Shown here: one piece after another, positions 20,416 through 29,765 of the stretch
Layout of the letters: every line of letters begins with the position of its first letter
Numbering within the stretch: position 1 is the stretch's first letter
Origin: Rhodobacter sp.
Lineage (GTDB): Bacteria > Pseudomonadota > Alphaproteobacteria > Rhodobacterales > Rhodobacteraceae
Direction: 5' to 3'
Assembly: GCA_027490955.1 (NCBI GenBank)
Contig: JAIXXB010000006.1
Coordinates: 88,051-152,050 of the forward strand
Length of the DNA: 64,000 bases
Made by a program: the position numbers and the translations under genes
The notes under the pieces: model-generated
What the model was told of the DNA's origin: nothing
Database searches by the model: none
The model's input: the letters and a program-made list of their open reading frames with translations, nothing else

Positions 20416-20485
20416 AAGGCAGTATTGCACAATACCGCGAAATTACATTGCAAACATGCGAATTTTGGCGAAAAATATGCAACAA

Positions 20486-20938
20486 ATGACGAAGATCGAC
20501 GAAATAGACCACAAAATATTGCGCGCGCTGTCTGCCGATGCGCGGCAATCAAACTTGCATTTGGCCGAAAAGGTTGGCCTTTCGCCCAGTGCCTGCCTGC
20601 GCCGTGTGCAAGAACTTGAACGCCGCGGCATCATCAGAGGCTACCGCGCCGTGATTGACCCTGCCAAACTGGGGCTTGGATTTCTGGCCTATGTCACAGT
20701 GGGCCTGAACAGCCACACCAAATCCGCGCAAGAGGCTTTTGAACGCGCTATGGCGCGCGCAGCCTCTGTCGTGGAATGCCACAACATCACAGGCACTGTG
20801 GAATATCTTTTGCGCGTGGAAACCCCAGATCTGGCCGCCTACAAACATTTCCACACCGAGATTTTGGGAGTGCTGCCGCAGGTCAATGCGATCACCTCTT
20901 TTGTGGTGATGGGCAGCCCCAAGGATATGCGCGCCTGA
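20486..20938 (+). CDS. Lrp/AsnC family transcriptional regulator
   Basis: IDEIDHKILRALSADARQSNLHLAEKVGLSPSACLRRVQELERRGIIRGYRAVIDP. Confidence 0.93.
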   Translation: MTKIDEIDHKILRALSADARQSNLHLAEKVGLSPSACLRRVQELERRGIIRGYRAVIDPAKLGLGFLAYVTVGLNSHTKSAQEAFERAMARAASVVECHNITGTVEYLLRVETPDLAAYKHFHTEILGVLPQVNAITSFVVMGSPKDMRA

Positions 20939-20940
20939 AC

Positions 20941-20994
20941 GCCCATGCGCGTCAATCCATCTTGCCGCATGGGCTGATCACCCCTAGCTTGGCG
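20941..20994 (+). promoter_or_regulatory. Candidate structured 5' leader of metY (9-bp stem, possible pseudoknot)
   Basis: GCCCATGCG(20941-20949)/CGCATGGGC(20966-20974); loop CGUCAA(20950-20955) can pair with UUGGCG(20989-20994). Confidence 0.4.
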
Positions 20995-21016
20995 TCAGGT
21001 TCATCAGGAGGCTGCC

Positions 21017-22297
21017 ATGACTCACCAATTTGATACCCTAGCCATTCACGCAGGCACTGCGCCCGATCCTGCCACAGGCGCGCGGCAGGTGCCTATCTAT
21101 CAGACCACCGCCTATGTGTTTCGCGATGCCGATCACGCGGCGAAACTGTTTAATCTGCAAGAGGTTGGCTATATCTATTCGCGCCTGACCAACCCGACCA
21201 TTTCGGCCCTTGCCAATCGCGTCTGCGCGCTGGAAGGCGGGGCGGGGGCGATTTGCTGCTCGTCTGGTCATGCCGCGCAAATCATGGCGCTGTTTCCCAT
21301 CATGGCGCCGGGGCGCAATATCGTGGCCTCGACCCGCCTGTATGGCGGCACGATTCAACAGTTTTCCAACACGATCCGCAAATTCGGCTGGTCAGCTAAG
21401 TTTGTCGATTTTGATGACCCCAAGGCGATTGAAGCGGCGATAGATGCGGACACGCGCGCGATTTTCTGCGAAACCATCTGCAATCCGGGCGGCGCGATTT
21501 CGGATTTGGACGCCATCGCCCGCGTGGCCGATATGGCGGGCCTTCCGCTGATTGTCGATAATACCACCGCCACACCCTATCTGTGCCGCCCCATTGAACA
21601 TGGCGCGACTTTGGTGGTGCATTCGGCCACCAAATACCTGACGGGCAATGGCACTGTCACGGGCGGGGTCGTGGTGGATAGTGGCAAGTTTAACTGGTCA
21701 GCGTCCGATAAATTCCCCAGCCTATCGCAGCCAGAGCCTGCTTATCATGGGCTGGTCTTTCATCCCACGCTTGGGGGCATGGCCTTTACCTTCCATTCCA
21801 TCGCCATTGGCCTGCGCGATTTGGGCATGACGATGAACCCACAAGGCGCGCATTACACGCTGATGGGGATTGAAACCCTATCTCTGCGCATGCAGCGCCA
21901 TGTGGAAAACGCGCAGATGGTGGCCGAATGGCTGGAAAAAGATGCGCGGGTGGAAAAGGTCACCTATCCCGGACTTGCCAGCAGCCCCTACCATGCGCTG
22001 GCGCGAAAAATCACGCCCAATGGCGCAGGGGCGCTGTTTACGGTGGCGGTCAAAGGCGGCTATGATGCCTGCGTGAAACTGGTGGACAGTGTAAAGCTGT
22101 TCAGCCATGTCGCCAATCTTGGTGATACGCGCAGCCTGATCATTCACCCCGCCTCGACCACGCATCGCCAATTGTCGCAAGAGGCGCAAATCGCCGCTGG
22201 GGCCGCGCCCAATGTCATCCGCCTGTCGATTGGGATCGAAGATGTGCGCGATATCATTGCCGATTTGGATCAGGCGCTGACGGCGGCCACGCATTAG
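21017..22297 (+). CDS. metY: O-acetylhomoserine aminocarboxypropyltransferase / cysteine synthase
   Basis: FDTLAIHAGTAPDPATGARQVPIYQTTAYVF, PLP region VVHSATKYLTGNGTVTGGVVVDSG. Confidence 0.92.
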   Translation: MTHQFDTLAIHAGTAPDPATGARQVPIYQTTAYVFRDADHAAKLFNLQEVGYIYSRLTNPTISALANRVCALEGGAGAICCSSGHAAQIMALFPIMAPGRNIVASTRLYGGTIQQFSNTIRKFGWSAKFVDFDDPKAIEAAIDADTRAIFCETICNPGGAISDLDAIARVADMAGLPLIVDNTTATPYLCRPIEHGATLVVHSATKYLTGNGTVTGGVVVDSGKFNWSASDKFPSLSQPEPAYHGLVFHPTLGGMAFTFHSIAIGLRDLGMTMNPQGAHYTLMGIETLSLRMQRHVENAQMVAEWLEKDARVEKVTYPGLASSPYHALARKITPNGAGALFTVAVKGGYDACVKLVDSVKLFSHVANLGDTRSLIIHPASTTHRQLSQEAQIAAGAAPNVIRLSIGIEDVRDIIADLDQALTAATH

Positions 22298-22303
22298 CAA
22301 ATC

Positions 22304-22330
22304 GGGGGCGGTTTGCGCCGCCCCCAACCC
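22304..22330. terminator. GC-rich hairpin between convergent genes
   Basis: GGGGGCGG-TTTGC-GCCGCCCCC. Confidence 0.6.
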
Positions 22331-22333
22331 CCT

Positions 22334-23026
22334 TTACTGAACGATTTCAAACACAACAGTCACTTGTGCGGAAATGCCAATCTCGCCCGCAGCAATGGGC
22401 ACGGCGGCCTCGTCCATCGCGGCTTTTAGCATGGGCATGGGGCTGACATAGCCGCCGTTTTCGCTGATCGAGACGATCTTGCCCAGACTTGCCCCCGCCG
22501 CGGTCACCATTTCGCGCGCTTTGGCCGTTGCATCCTTGATCGCCGATTGCCGCGCCTGCGATTGGGCGGATTTTGGATCTGACTGCTCAAAGCTCAGCCC
22601 ATTGAGCGCATTGGCCCCGTCTTTGACCGCCGCATCCACAACGCTGCCCAAAATCGACAAATCCCGCACCCGCACAGTCAGCATATTGCTGGCAGAATAG
22701 CCGCGAATTTCGGGGGTTTGCATCGACTCGTCCTGCACCCAATTGGGCTGCAATTGCAGATTAGAGGTCTGCAGATCGCGCGGCGCGATGCCCGCAGCTG
22801 CCAGCCTATCCATCACCGCCTGCATGGCGGCATTGTTTTGCGTCATCGCCTCGCCCGCGCTTTGCGCCTGCGTGGTCACACCCAAAGACAGGCTGGCCAT
22901 ATCGGGGGCCGCAGAAACTGTGGCCTCGCCCGTTACAGTGATGATACCTGCCTCTTCGGCCCAAACAGGGCTGCTGGTTGCGCCAAGGCACAGAATGATC
23001 GCCGCCGATGTCAAAAAATTGCGCAT
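22334..23026 (-). CDS. SIMPL domain (DUF541) periplasmic protein
   Basis: Signal peptide; ITVTGEATVSAAPDMASLSLGVTTQAQSAGEAMTQNNAAMQAVMDRL. Confidence 0.88.
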   Translation of the reverse strand: MRNFLTSAAIILCLGATSSPVWAEEAGIITVTGEATVSAAPDMASLSLGVTTQAQSAGEAMTQNNAAMQAVMDRLAAAGIAPRDLQTSNLQLQPNWVQDESMQTPEIRGYSASNMLTVRVRDLSILGSVVDAAVKDGANALNGLSFEQSDPKSAQSQARQSAIKDATAKAREMVTAAGASLGKIVSISENGGYVSPMPMLKAAMDEAAVPIAAGEIGISAQVTVVFEIVQ

Positions 23027-23193
23027 GTGTTTTCCCTAAATCAAACAACTCATAAGAGTAATGCCTATTTATGCGGGCTGTTTCTAGGGTTTTGCTTGCC
23101 CTTTTCGCGCATTTAGGCGAAAAGCTGCTACAAACAAAAAGAACAGACGCGCGGGCGTTTAACGCAGGGCGTGAATTGTGTTAGGCAGGCGCG

Positions 23194-26031
23194 ATGAAAC
23201 CAGATTTTGCCCTAGATTTCCGCGACAACCAGATTGCCCTATTGCATCGGCAAGATACGGGCTGGGCCATTATTGGCCGTGTTGGGATGGACGATCCCGA
23301 TCTAGATGCGGCTATGGCCTATCTGCGCGCAACCGCGCTGGGCCTGTCGCCGCGTGGGGTGGCATCGAAACTGATTTTGCCCAATGAGGCAATCCTTTAC
23401 ACCGAATTGCCTGACCTGCCCTATGGCCAAGATCGCCGCGCCGCCGCCATCGAACGCGCGCTCGAAGGGCGCACGCCCTATGCGGTGGCGGATTTGGTTT
23501 ATGATTGGACCGATGCAGGCAGTTCGGCCCATGTTGCGGTCATTGCCCGCGAAACCTTGGAAGAGGCCGAGGGTTTTGCCAGCCAGCACCGCTTTAACCC
23601 CGTCTCATTTGCCGCCCTACCCGACCAAGGCGGGTATGATGGCGAAGTGTGGTTTGGCGCAACGCAATTGTCGCAATCGCTTTTGGCGCGCGGCGAAGTG
23701 GTCGAGCGGGATGATGTCACGCTCTTGGCGGTAGATTCGGTTGCTGCGCCTGCCTCCAATCTTGCGGCCAGTGATTTTGAAATGGGCGCAGAACAAGACC
23801 TATCGCCCGCCGCAGAAGATATGGTTGCCGATGATGTTGCGGCCAAAGATGCTGCAGCAAAGCCTGATCCATCCCCCGAAACCGCGCCCGAGGCGCAGGC
23901 CGAACCTGCCGCACAGCCGCAGGCGGACGGGCGCGAGGTGTGGCAAGATTTTGTCGAGGATACATCCGCTGCAGCCCCGCCCGTGGCAGAGGCCGCACCC
24001 GTGGCAGAGCCCTTGCCTGCGTCGGCCCCTTTGGTTCTGGCGCATCAGGTGGCATCCGAGGCGCAGGACAACCGCGCGCCAGAGCCGCCCGCCAGTTTCG
24101 AGGCAACCTTTGCCCAAACGCCAGAACCTTCTGCCGCCCCAACACCGCCCGAGGTGGAAGAAGCCCCGATGGCAGTGGATGTGCCGCTGATCGACGATCT
24201 CCCCCCGCCAGAGAGTTTTGGCGAAAAAACCCCCACCCGCGCCGAAAAATTGCTGGCGGCCTTTGCCGCGCGCCGCGCTGCCGCCCTTGCCAAAGCCGAA
24301 GCAGACACCAATGCGCAGCGCGTCGAACCCATGCTGCGCGCGGCCAAGGGCGATACGGCGCAAGCCAGCCTGCCGCTGGACGAGGCCGAGCCAAGCCGCG
24401 CGCCTGATACCGCAGGCACCCGCACGCGCAAATCAAGCAAAGCGCAGGTGGACTCCGCGCCAGCCCCCAGCGCCGAATCCGAAACGCTCACCGCCGCGCC
24501 CTCCACCCCTACGCCAAAACTGGGCGCGCCCGAGGTGAAACTGGGCCGCGCGCCTGATATGCCTGCCGTCTCTGGTTTGCGGCCTGCCATCGTCAAACAC
24601 GTGCCCGCCAAGCCGCAGCCATATCGGCCACAGGATCTAAAGGCCATGCCAAAGCCAAAAGTGCAGCCGCGCTTTGGAATGGGACTGGGATGGATCCTGA
24701 CGGCCGTATTGCTGGTGGCGCTGGTGGCGGCAGGGGCGTTGTCAGAACTTTTGATGACATCGTATAATGCGCTTTACGGCAAAGACAGCGACGTGGCCGC
24801 AGTGGAACCCGCGCCAGATGCCCAGCCCGCGCAGCAAGCCCTTTCGGCGCAAATCGCAGCGCCAAATGCAGCCGCGCCGAAGCTGACCGCAGCCACCATC
24901 GCAGCCGCCCCAGCGCCAGTTCCGCAAGCCTCAGTTACGCCCGCGCCGATTGCCTCCGCGCAAGCGCCCCTAGCCAGCCCAGTTGCCCAAACATTGCCGC
25001 CCACCAGTGCCGCAGATTTAACCCTGCCGCCGCCCGCGATATTTGCAGCCGCGCAGGCCCCTGCCACTGCCGACTCTGTGCCAGAAGCGGCGGGCAGCGC
25101 GGCCACGGCCCTTGCACCTGCCAATGCCGATCTGCCCGCGCCATTGCCGCGCCCCGCCGAAGGGGCTGCGGCAGACACGGCTGCCGCCATTGTGCAGGTG
25201 GTGCAGGGCAAGCCCGCGCTTACCCCCATTCCGCGGCCCGATGTGGTGCTTGCGGCCGCCATTCTTGCGCGCCCTGCCGCCAGCAGTGAGGCTGCGCTTG
25301 CGCCTTTGCCTGCGGCTGATCCTGCCTTGGCAGGGGCAAAGCCCTTGCCGCGCCCTGACTCGGTGCTGGCCGCCGCCGCTGCAGCGGCCCCCGCGCTGGG
25401 CCCACCACCTGCCGCTGACCCGACCTTGGCCGATGCCCGCCCCGCCAAGCGCCCAGATGATATTTTGGCCGCAGGGCGCGCCGCGCGTCTTGCCGCTGCC
25501 TCGGCCTCGATCGTTGCGGGGGCGCAAGACGCCGTGGCCGAAGCCGCCCTTGCCCCCACACCGCTGGCAGATGATCCCAACCTCAGCCCCTTGGCCGTGG
25601 CCGTCAGCCGCTTTCCTGCGCCGCGCCCTGCAGGGCTGAAATCTGCCTTTGAACAGGCTTTGGCCGCCGCCGCCGCGCTAGAACCTGTGCCAGAGGCCAG
25701 CCCCCCTGCCGAAGAGGTGGCCAGCAACGCGGCCCCTGCCGATGCCAGTGTCGAAGACGAAGTTGGCCTAGATGGCGCTGCGGCCGAGCGCAGCGTAGTG
25801 GCAAAGCAGGCCACGCAGCGCAATATGCTAAACCTGCAAGACACGAATTTGATTGGCATATTTGGCAGCCAATCCAACCGCTACGCGCTGATCCGCCAAC
25901 CTGGTGGCAGTTTCAAACGGCTAAAGGTTGGCGATCGCTTTGACGGCGGGCGCATTGCCGCCATCACCGAAAGCGAAGTGCGCTATGAAAAGGGCGGCGA
26001 TTTGCTGGCCCTGCGCATGCCAAAAATCTAA
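23194..26031 (+). CDS. GspL/PilM-like N-terminus + TM + long Ala/Pro linker + GspC/PilP-like C-terminus
   Basis: N-terminal ASKHA-like block, one TM (GLGWILTAVLLVALVAAGAL), about 350 residues of low complexity, C-terminal GIFGSQSNRYALIRQPGGSFKRLKVGDRFDGGRIAAITESEVRYEKGG. Confidence 0.6.
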   Translation: MKPDFALDFRDNQIALLHRQDTGWAIIGRVGMDDPDLDAAMAYLRATALGLSPRGVASKLILPNEAILYTELPDLPYGQDRRAAAIERALEGRTPYAVADLVYDWTDAGSSAHVAVIARETLEEAEGFASQHRFNPVSFAALPDQGGYDGEVWFGATQLSQSLLARGEVVERDDVTLLAVDSVAAPASNLAASDFEMGAEQDLSPAAEDMVADDVAAKDAAAKPDPSPETAPEAQAEPAAQPQADGREVWQDFVEDTSAAAPPVAEAAPVAEPLPASAPLVLAHQVASEAQDNRAPEPPASFEATFAQTPEPSAAPTPPEVEEAPMAVDVPLIDDLPPPESFGEKTPTRAEKLLAAFAARRAAALAKAEADTNAQRVEPMLRAAKGDTAQASLPLDEAEPSRAPDTAGTRTRKSSKAQVDSAPAPSAESETLTAAPSTPTPKLGAPEVKLGRAPDMPAVSGLRPAIVKHVPAKPQPYRPQDLKAMPKPKVQPRFGMGLGWILTAVLLVALVAAGALSELLMTSYNALYGKDSDVAAVEPAPDAQPAQQALSAQIAAPNAAAPKLTAATIAAAPAPVPQASVTPAPIASAQAPLASPVAQTLPPTSAADLTLPPPAIFAAAQAPATADSVPEAAGSAATALAPANADLPAPLPRPAEGAAADTAAAIVQVVQGKPALTPIPRPDVVLAAAILARPAASSEAALAPLPAADPALAGAKPLPRPDSVLAAAAAAAPALGPPPAADPTLADARPAKRPDDILAAGRAARLAAASASIVAGAQDAVAEAALAPTPLADDPNLSPLAVAVSRFPAPRPAGLKSAFEQALAAAAALEPVPEASPPAEEVASNAAPADASVEDEVGLDGAAAERSVVAKQATQRNMLNLQDTNLIGIFGSQSNRYALIRQPGGSFKRLKVGDRFDGGRIAAITESEVRYEKGGDLLALRMPKI

Positions 26032-26106
26032 GTTTCGGCCCCATAGGCCAAAGCGCCACTTGAAGGCGCGCTTTGCGCCTGCCACGATAGCACAATCTTT
26101 ACGGGA

Positions 26107-28110
26107 GTGGCGATGGAAAGCCTGCTGCTGCAAGCCTCGATCTATTTGGGTGCCGCCGTTTTGGTGGTGCCCTTGGCGGTGCGTTATGGCCTAGGCTCGG
26201 TTCTGGGATATATCGCAGCGGGCATTTTGATGGCCCCCGTGTTGCGGCAAATCGGGGCCAATGCCACCGATGTGCAGCATATCGCCGAATTTGGCGTTGT
26301 GCTGATGCTGTTTCTGATTGGGCTAGAGTTAGAGCCAAAGACCCTTTGGGCCATGCGCGGCAAGCTGATCGGCATGGGCGGCGCGCAGGTGTTGGGCACG
26401 GCGCTGCTGGTGGCCTATGGCCTTTGGGCGATTGGGGTGATCTGGCCATCGGCGGTGGTGCTCGGTCTGCTGATGTCGCTGTCATCGACGGCAATCGTGC
26501 TGCAAAGCCTGTCGGAAAAGAACCTGATGCGCACAGCGGGCGGGCGTTCTGCCTTTGCGGTGCTGCTGACGCAGGACATCGCGCTGATCCCGATATTGGC
26601 ACTGGTGCCGCTGATGGCCCTGCCCGAAATCCAAGGCCCGAATGCCGCGCTGTTTGGTATTATCAATCCCGAAGATGCGCTGGCCGAGGCCGAGCATAGC
26701 GCGGGCGCCGCCGAATTGATCAGCCTTGTGCAATCGCTGCCCGATTGGGCGGCGGCAAGCCTGACTTTGACGATCGTGGTGGGCATCGTGCTGGCAGGGC
26801 ATTACCTGTCACGCCCGATTTTCCGCTATGTCCACGCCGCAAAACTGCCCGAAATGTCGACGTTTATTTCGCTGCTGCTGGTGCTGGGCATTGCGTTTTT
26901 GATGATGCTGGTCGGCCTGTCACCTGCGCTGGGCACATTTGTGGCGGGTGTTGTTCTGGCCAATTCGGAATTTCGCCACCAACTTGAGGCTGATCTGCGC
27001 CCCTTTAAGGGGCTGCTGCTGGGCCTGTTTTTCATGACAGTCGGTGTTGGTATCAACTTTGATATGTTCTTGCGCGCGCCCTTTACTGTGATGGGGCTGA
27101 CGCTGGGCCTTATGGCGATAAAGGCTGCGGTGCTGCTGGCCATTGCCTTTGCCTTCCGTCTGCGCGGGCAGGATCGCTGGCTGTTTTCGCTGTCCTTGGC
27201 GCAGGGCGGCGAGTTTGGCTTTGTCATCATCGCCTTTGCCCGCAGCGAAGGGGCGCTGTCCTTGGCCAATGGCCAAATGGCGCTGCTGGTCATCAGCCTG
27301 TCGATGTTGCTGACCCCTCTTTTGTTCATCGCCTATGACCGCCTTGCGCATCGCCTGCGCGCGGCCAAACCCAAACACACCCCCGATGACATCACCGAAC
27401 AGGGCGCGGTGATTATCGCGGGGATTGGCCGCTTTGGCCAAGTCGTCAACCGCTTGGTGCGCGGATCGGGCCTGACCACAGTGGTTTTGGACAATGACAT
27501 GGCCACCATTGAAGCCATGCGCAATTTCGGCATCAAAGGTTTTTTCGGCGACCCATCGCGGCCTGAACTGCTGGAGGCGGCGGGCCTTGCCACGGCGCAG
27601 GTCATGGTGGTGGCGGTGGATAACCGCGATGTCGCGCTGAATATTGTGCGCTTTGTGCGCGCCAAGCGCAGCGACATCCATATCGTCGCACGCGCGCGCG
27701 ACCGCGTGCATGTTTACGAGCTGTTCCAAGCGGGCGCGAATGACATTGTGCGCGAAACATTCGACTCCTCGGTGCGGGCTGGGCGCTATGTTCTGGAAAA
27801 CATGGGCTTTTCGGAATATGAGGCCGCAAAAGCCAGCCAGACCTTTGCCCGCGTGGATCGCGGGGCTATGCGCGATCTGGCCCAGCTTTGGGTGCCAGGC
27901 CAGCCGACGCATCTGAACGCGCCCTATGTGGCGCGCGCGCGCGAATTGGAACGCGATATCGCCACCGCGGTGATGGCAGAGCTGCATGACCTGACCCCAA
28001 TGCCCGCCGAGGCAGAACCACCGCCGCCGCCGCCGTCCGAGCCTGCCCTGCCATTGATGCCAGATATGCAGGAAGACGAGGGCGAAAAACGGCCCGCCAG
28101 CGATGTTTAG
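26107..28110 (+). CDS. CPA2 family cation:proton antiporter (KefB/C-like) with TrkA-N domain
   Basis: Multi-TM N-terminus, GTFVAGVVLANSEFRHQLEADLRPFKGLLLGLFFMTVG, Rossmann IIAGIGRFGQVVNRLV. Confidence 0.92.
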   Translation: MAMESLLLQASIYLGAAVLVVPLAVRYGLGSVLGYIAAGILMAPVLRQIGANATDVQHIAEFGVVLMLFLIGLELEPKTLWAMRGKLIGMGGAQVLGTALLVAYGLWAIGVIWPSAVVLGLLMSLSSTAIVLQSLSEKNLMRTAGGRSAFAVLLTQDIALIPILALVPLMALPEIQGPNAALFGIINPEDALAEAEHSAGAAELISLVQSLPDWAAASLTLTIVVGIVLAGHYLSRPIFRYVHAAKLPEMSTFISLLLVLGIAFLMMLVGLSPALGTFVAGVVLANSEFRHQLEADLRPFKGLLLGLFFMTVGVGINFDMFLRAPFTVMGLTLGLMAIKAAVLLAIAFAFRLRGQDRWLFSLSLAQGGEFGFVIIAFARSEGALSLANGQMALLVISLSMLLTPLLFIAYDRLAHRLRAAKPKHTPDDITEQGAVIIAGIGRFGQVVNRLVRGSGLTTVVLDNDMATIEAMRNFGIKGFFGDPSRPELLEAAGLATAQVMVVAVDNRDVALNIVRFVRAKRSDIHIVARARDRVHVYELFQAGANDIVRETFDSSVRAGRYVLENMGFSEYEAAKASQTFARVDRGAMRDLAQLWVPGQPTHLNAPYVARARELERDIATAVMAELHDLTPMPAEAEPPPPPPSEPALPLMPDMQEDEGEKRPASDV

Positions 28111-28122
28111 CCCTTGCCCGCA

Positions 28123-28153
28123 ATGAAAAAGCGGCCCCATGGGCCGCTTTCGT
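28123..28153. terminator. Hairpin terminator between convergent genes
   Basis: AAAGCGGCCC-CAT-GGGCCGCTTT. Confidence 0.75.
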
Positions 28154-28197
28154 AGCAATGTCTTGCGACGGGCCTTGGCCCCGCTTTTGGCCCCGCG

Positions 28198-28707
28198 TTA
28201 TGCCGCGCGGCCCACCAGCACTTCGCCAACTTTTTTCTGCGCGCCTGCCTCATCCGTGCCAGCCACTGCCGCCACTTCGCGGGTCAGGCGGTCAAGCGCG
28301 GCCTCATACAACTGACGCTCGGAATAGCTTTGCTCGCGCTGATCGTCGCTGCGGTGCAGATCGCGCACCACTTCGGCAATGGCCATCAGATCGCCAGAAT
28401 TGATCTTTTGTTCATATTCCTGCGCGCGGCGCGACCACATCGCACGCTTGACGCGGGCCTTGCCCTTTAGCGTATCCAGCGCCTTATTGATCAAATCAGG
28501 CGTGGACAGGCTGCGCATGCCAATTTCCGTGGCCTTGTGGGTGGGCACACGCAAGGTCATCTTATCTTTTTCAAAAGAAATCACGAACAATTCCAGATGG
28601 ATGCCAGCAATTTCCTGCTCTTCAATCGAGATGATCTTGCCCACGCCATGGGCGGGGTAAACAACAAACTCGTTTGGGCGAAAATCGGGCTTTTTCGATT
28701 TGGTCAT
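28198..28707 (-). CDS. carD: CarD family transcriptional regulator
   Basis: FRPNEFVVYPAHGVGKIISIEEQEIAG, WSRRAQEYEQKINSGDLMAIAEVVRDL. Confidence 0.93.
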   Translation of the reverse strand: MTKSKKPDFRPNEFVVYPAHGVGKIISIEEQEIAGIHLELFVISFEKDKMTLRVPTHKATEIGMRSLSTPDLINKALDTLKGKARVKRAMWSRRAQEYEQKINSGDLMAIAEVVRDLHRSDDQREQSYSERQLYEAALDRLTREVAAVAGTDEAGAQKKVGEVLVGRAA

Positions 28708-29039
28708 CTTGCACCTTACGTTGGGCCCGTTTGCAGCAAACAGCCCACTCACCACAAGCACGGCTTGCGGAGGTTTGGGCCAGATTGTCCACAAAATGCA
28801 ACCTTGGGCGAGCAGCACCAAAGCAGGCGGCGGGCGGAAAATTATCTTGTGATTAAACTTATATCACAATTTTGTTGCATTTCCAACAGGCACCGCGTGC
28901 CACATCTGGCCTAAGCGTGGCTTTGTAGCGGTAAATGTAGCGTATTGGCGGCAAATGCCCCCGAATCGCCCCATTTGGGCCGAATCATTGCCGCAGTATC
29001 AGTGCGCCACTCTCATTGCCCCCATGCGGCAGGTGCAGA

Positions 29040-29378
29040 TCAGCCGCCCTTGCCTGCCTTTTCGGAAAAATACTTCTCGCGCTTGCCCGTTTCGCCATCG
29101 CGTTCGGCGGCGCTTGGCAGCGGGTCTTTCTTGGTGACGATCACGGGCCACATTTCGGAATATTTGCGGTTGAAGGCCACCCATTCATCCATATTCGCCT
29201 CGGTATCGGGGCGGATGGCATCGGCAGGGCATTCAGGTTCGCACACGCCGCAGTCAATGCATTCATCAGGATGGATCACAAGCATGTTCTCACCCTCGTA
29301 AAAGCAGTCTACGGGGCAGACTTCGACGCAGTCTGTGTATTTGCAGGCGATGCAATTGTCGATCACGACATAGGTCAT
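29040..29378 (-). CDS. fdxA: 7Fe ferredoxin
   Basis: [55 protein letters not shown]. Confidence 0.95.
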   Translation of the reverse strand: MTYVVIDNCIACKYTDCVEVCPVDCFYEGENMLVIHPDECIDCGVCEPECPADAIRPDTEANMDEWVAFNRKYSEMWPVIVTKKDPLPSAAERDGETGKREKYFSEKAGKGG

Positions 29379-29428
29379 GGCTATATCCTTTTTGCTTGGC
29401 CGCTTGTTAGCCAAGGATTGCGCTGGAT

Positions 29429-29758
29429 TCAAGCAGGTTTGGGCGCTGTGCCTGCGTCAAGATCGACATAAAGCAATTGCGCAAGGGCGGCAGGGCCGCG
29501 CCGCTGGGCCAGTGCCGAAATACGGATCACCCGCACGCGCCCGCCTTGCACAAAGGTCAAAACATCGCCCACCCCCACCCCATGGCCAGGTTTGGCGCAA
29601 GGCTGCCCATTCAGGCGCAAATGGCCCTCGCCCACATGGGCGCTGGCAAGTTCGCGCGATTTGAAAAAGCGCGCGGCAAAGAGCCATTTATCAAGACGCA
29701 GCTTTTGGGGCGCAGCAGGCGCAGCAAAGGGTTTAGGCTTTGCGCTTGGGCCAGCCAA
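29429..29758 (-). CDS. S4 domain RNA-binding protein (Hsp15-like)
   Basis: [32 protein letters not shown]. Confidence 0.88.
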   Translation of the reverse strand: MAGPSAKPKPFAAPAAPQKLRLDKWLFAARFFKSRELASAHVGEGHLRLNGQPCAKPGHGVGVGDVLTFVQGGRVRVIRISALAQRRGPAALAQLLYVDLDAGTAPKPA

Positions 29759-29765
29759 TTTTCCC

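Noticed and set aside
23194-26031. Possible frame error joining separate genes
   Set aside because: Continuous frame with a consistent Ala/Pro linker; no internal SD/start suggesting separate ORFs, so treated as one gene.
26920-28158. 412-aa minus-strand ORF
   Set aside because: Shadow frame of the CPA2 antiporter.
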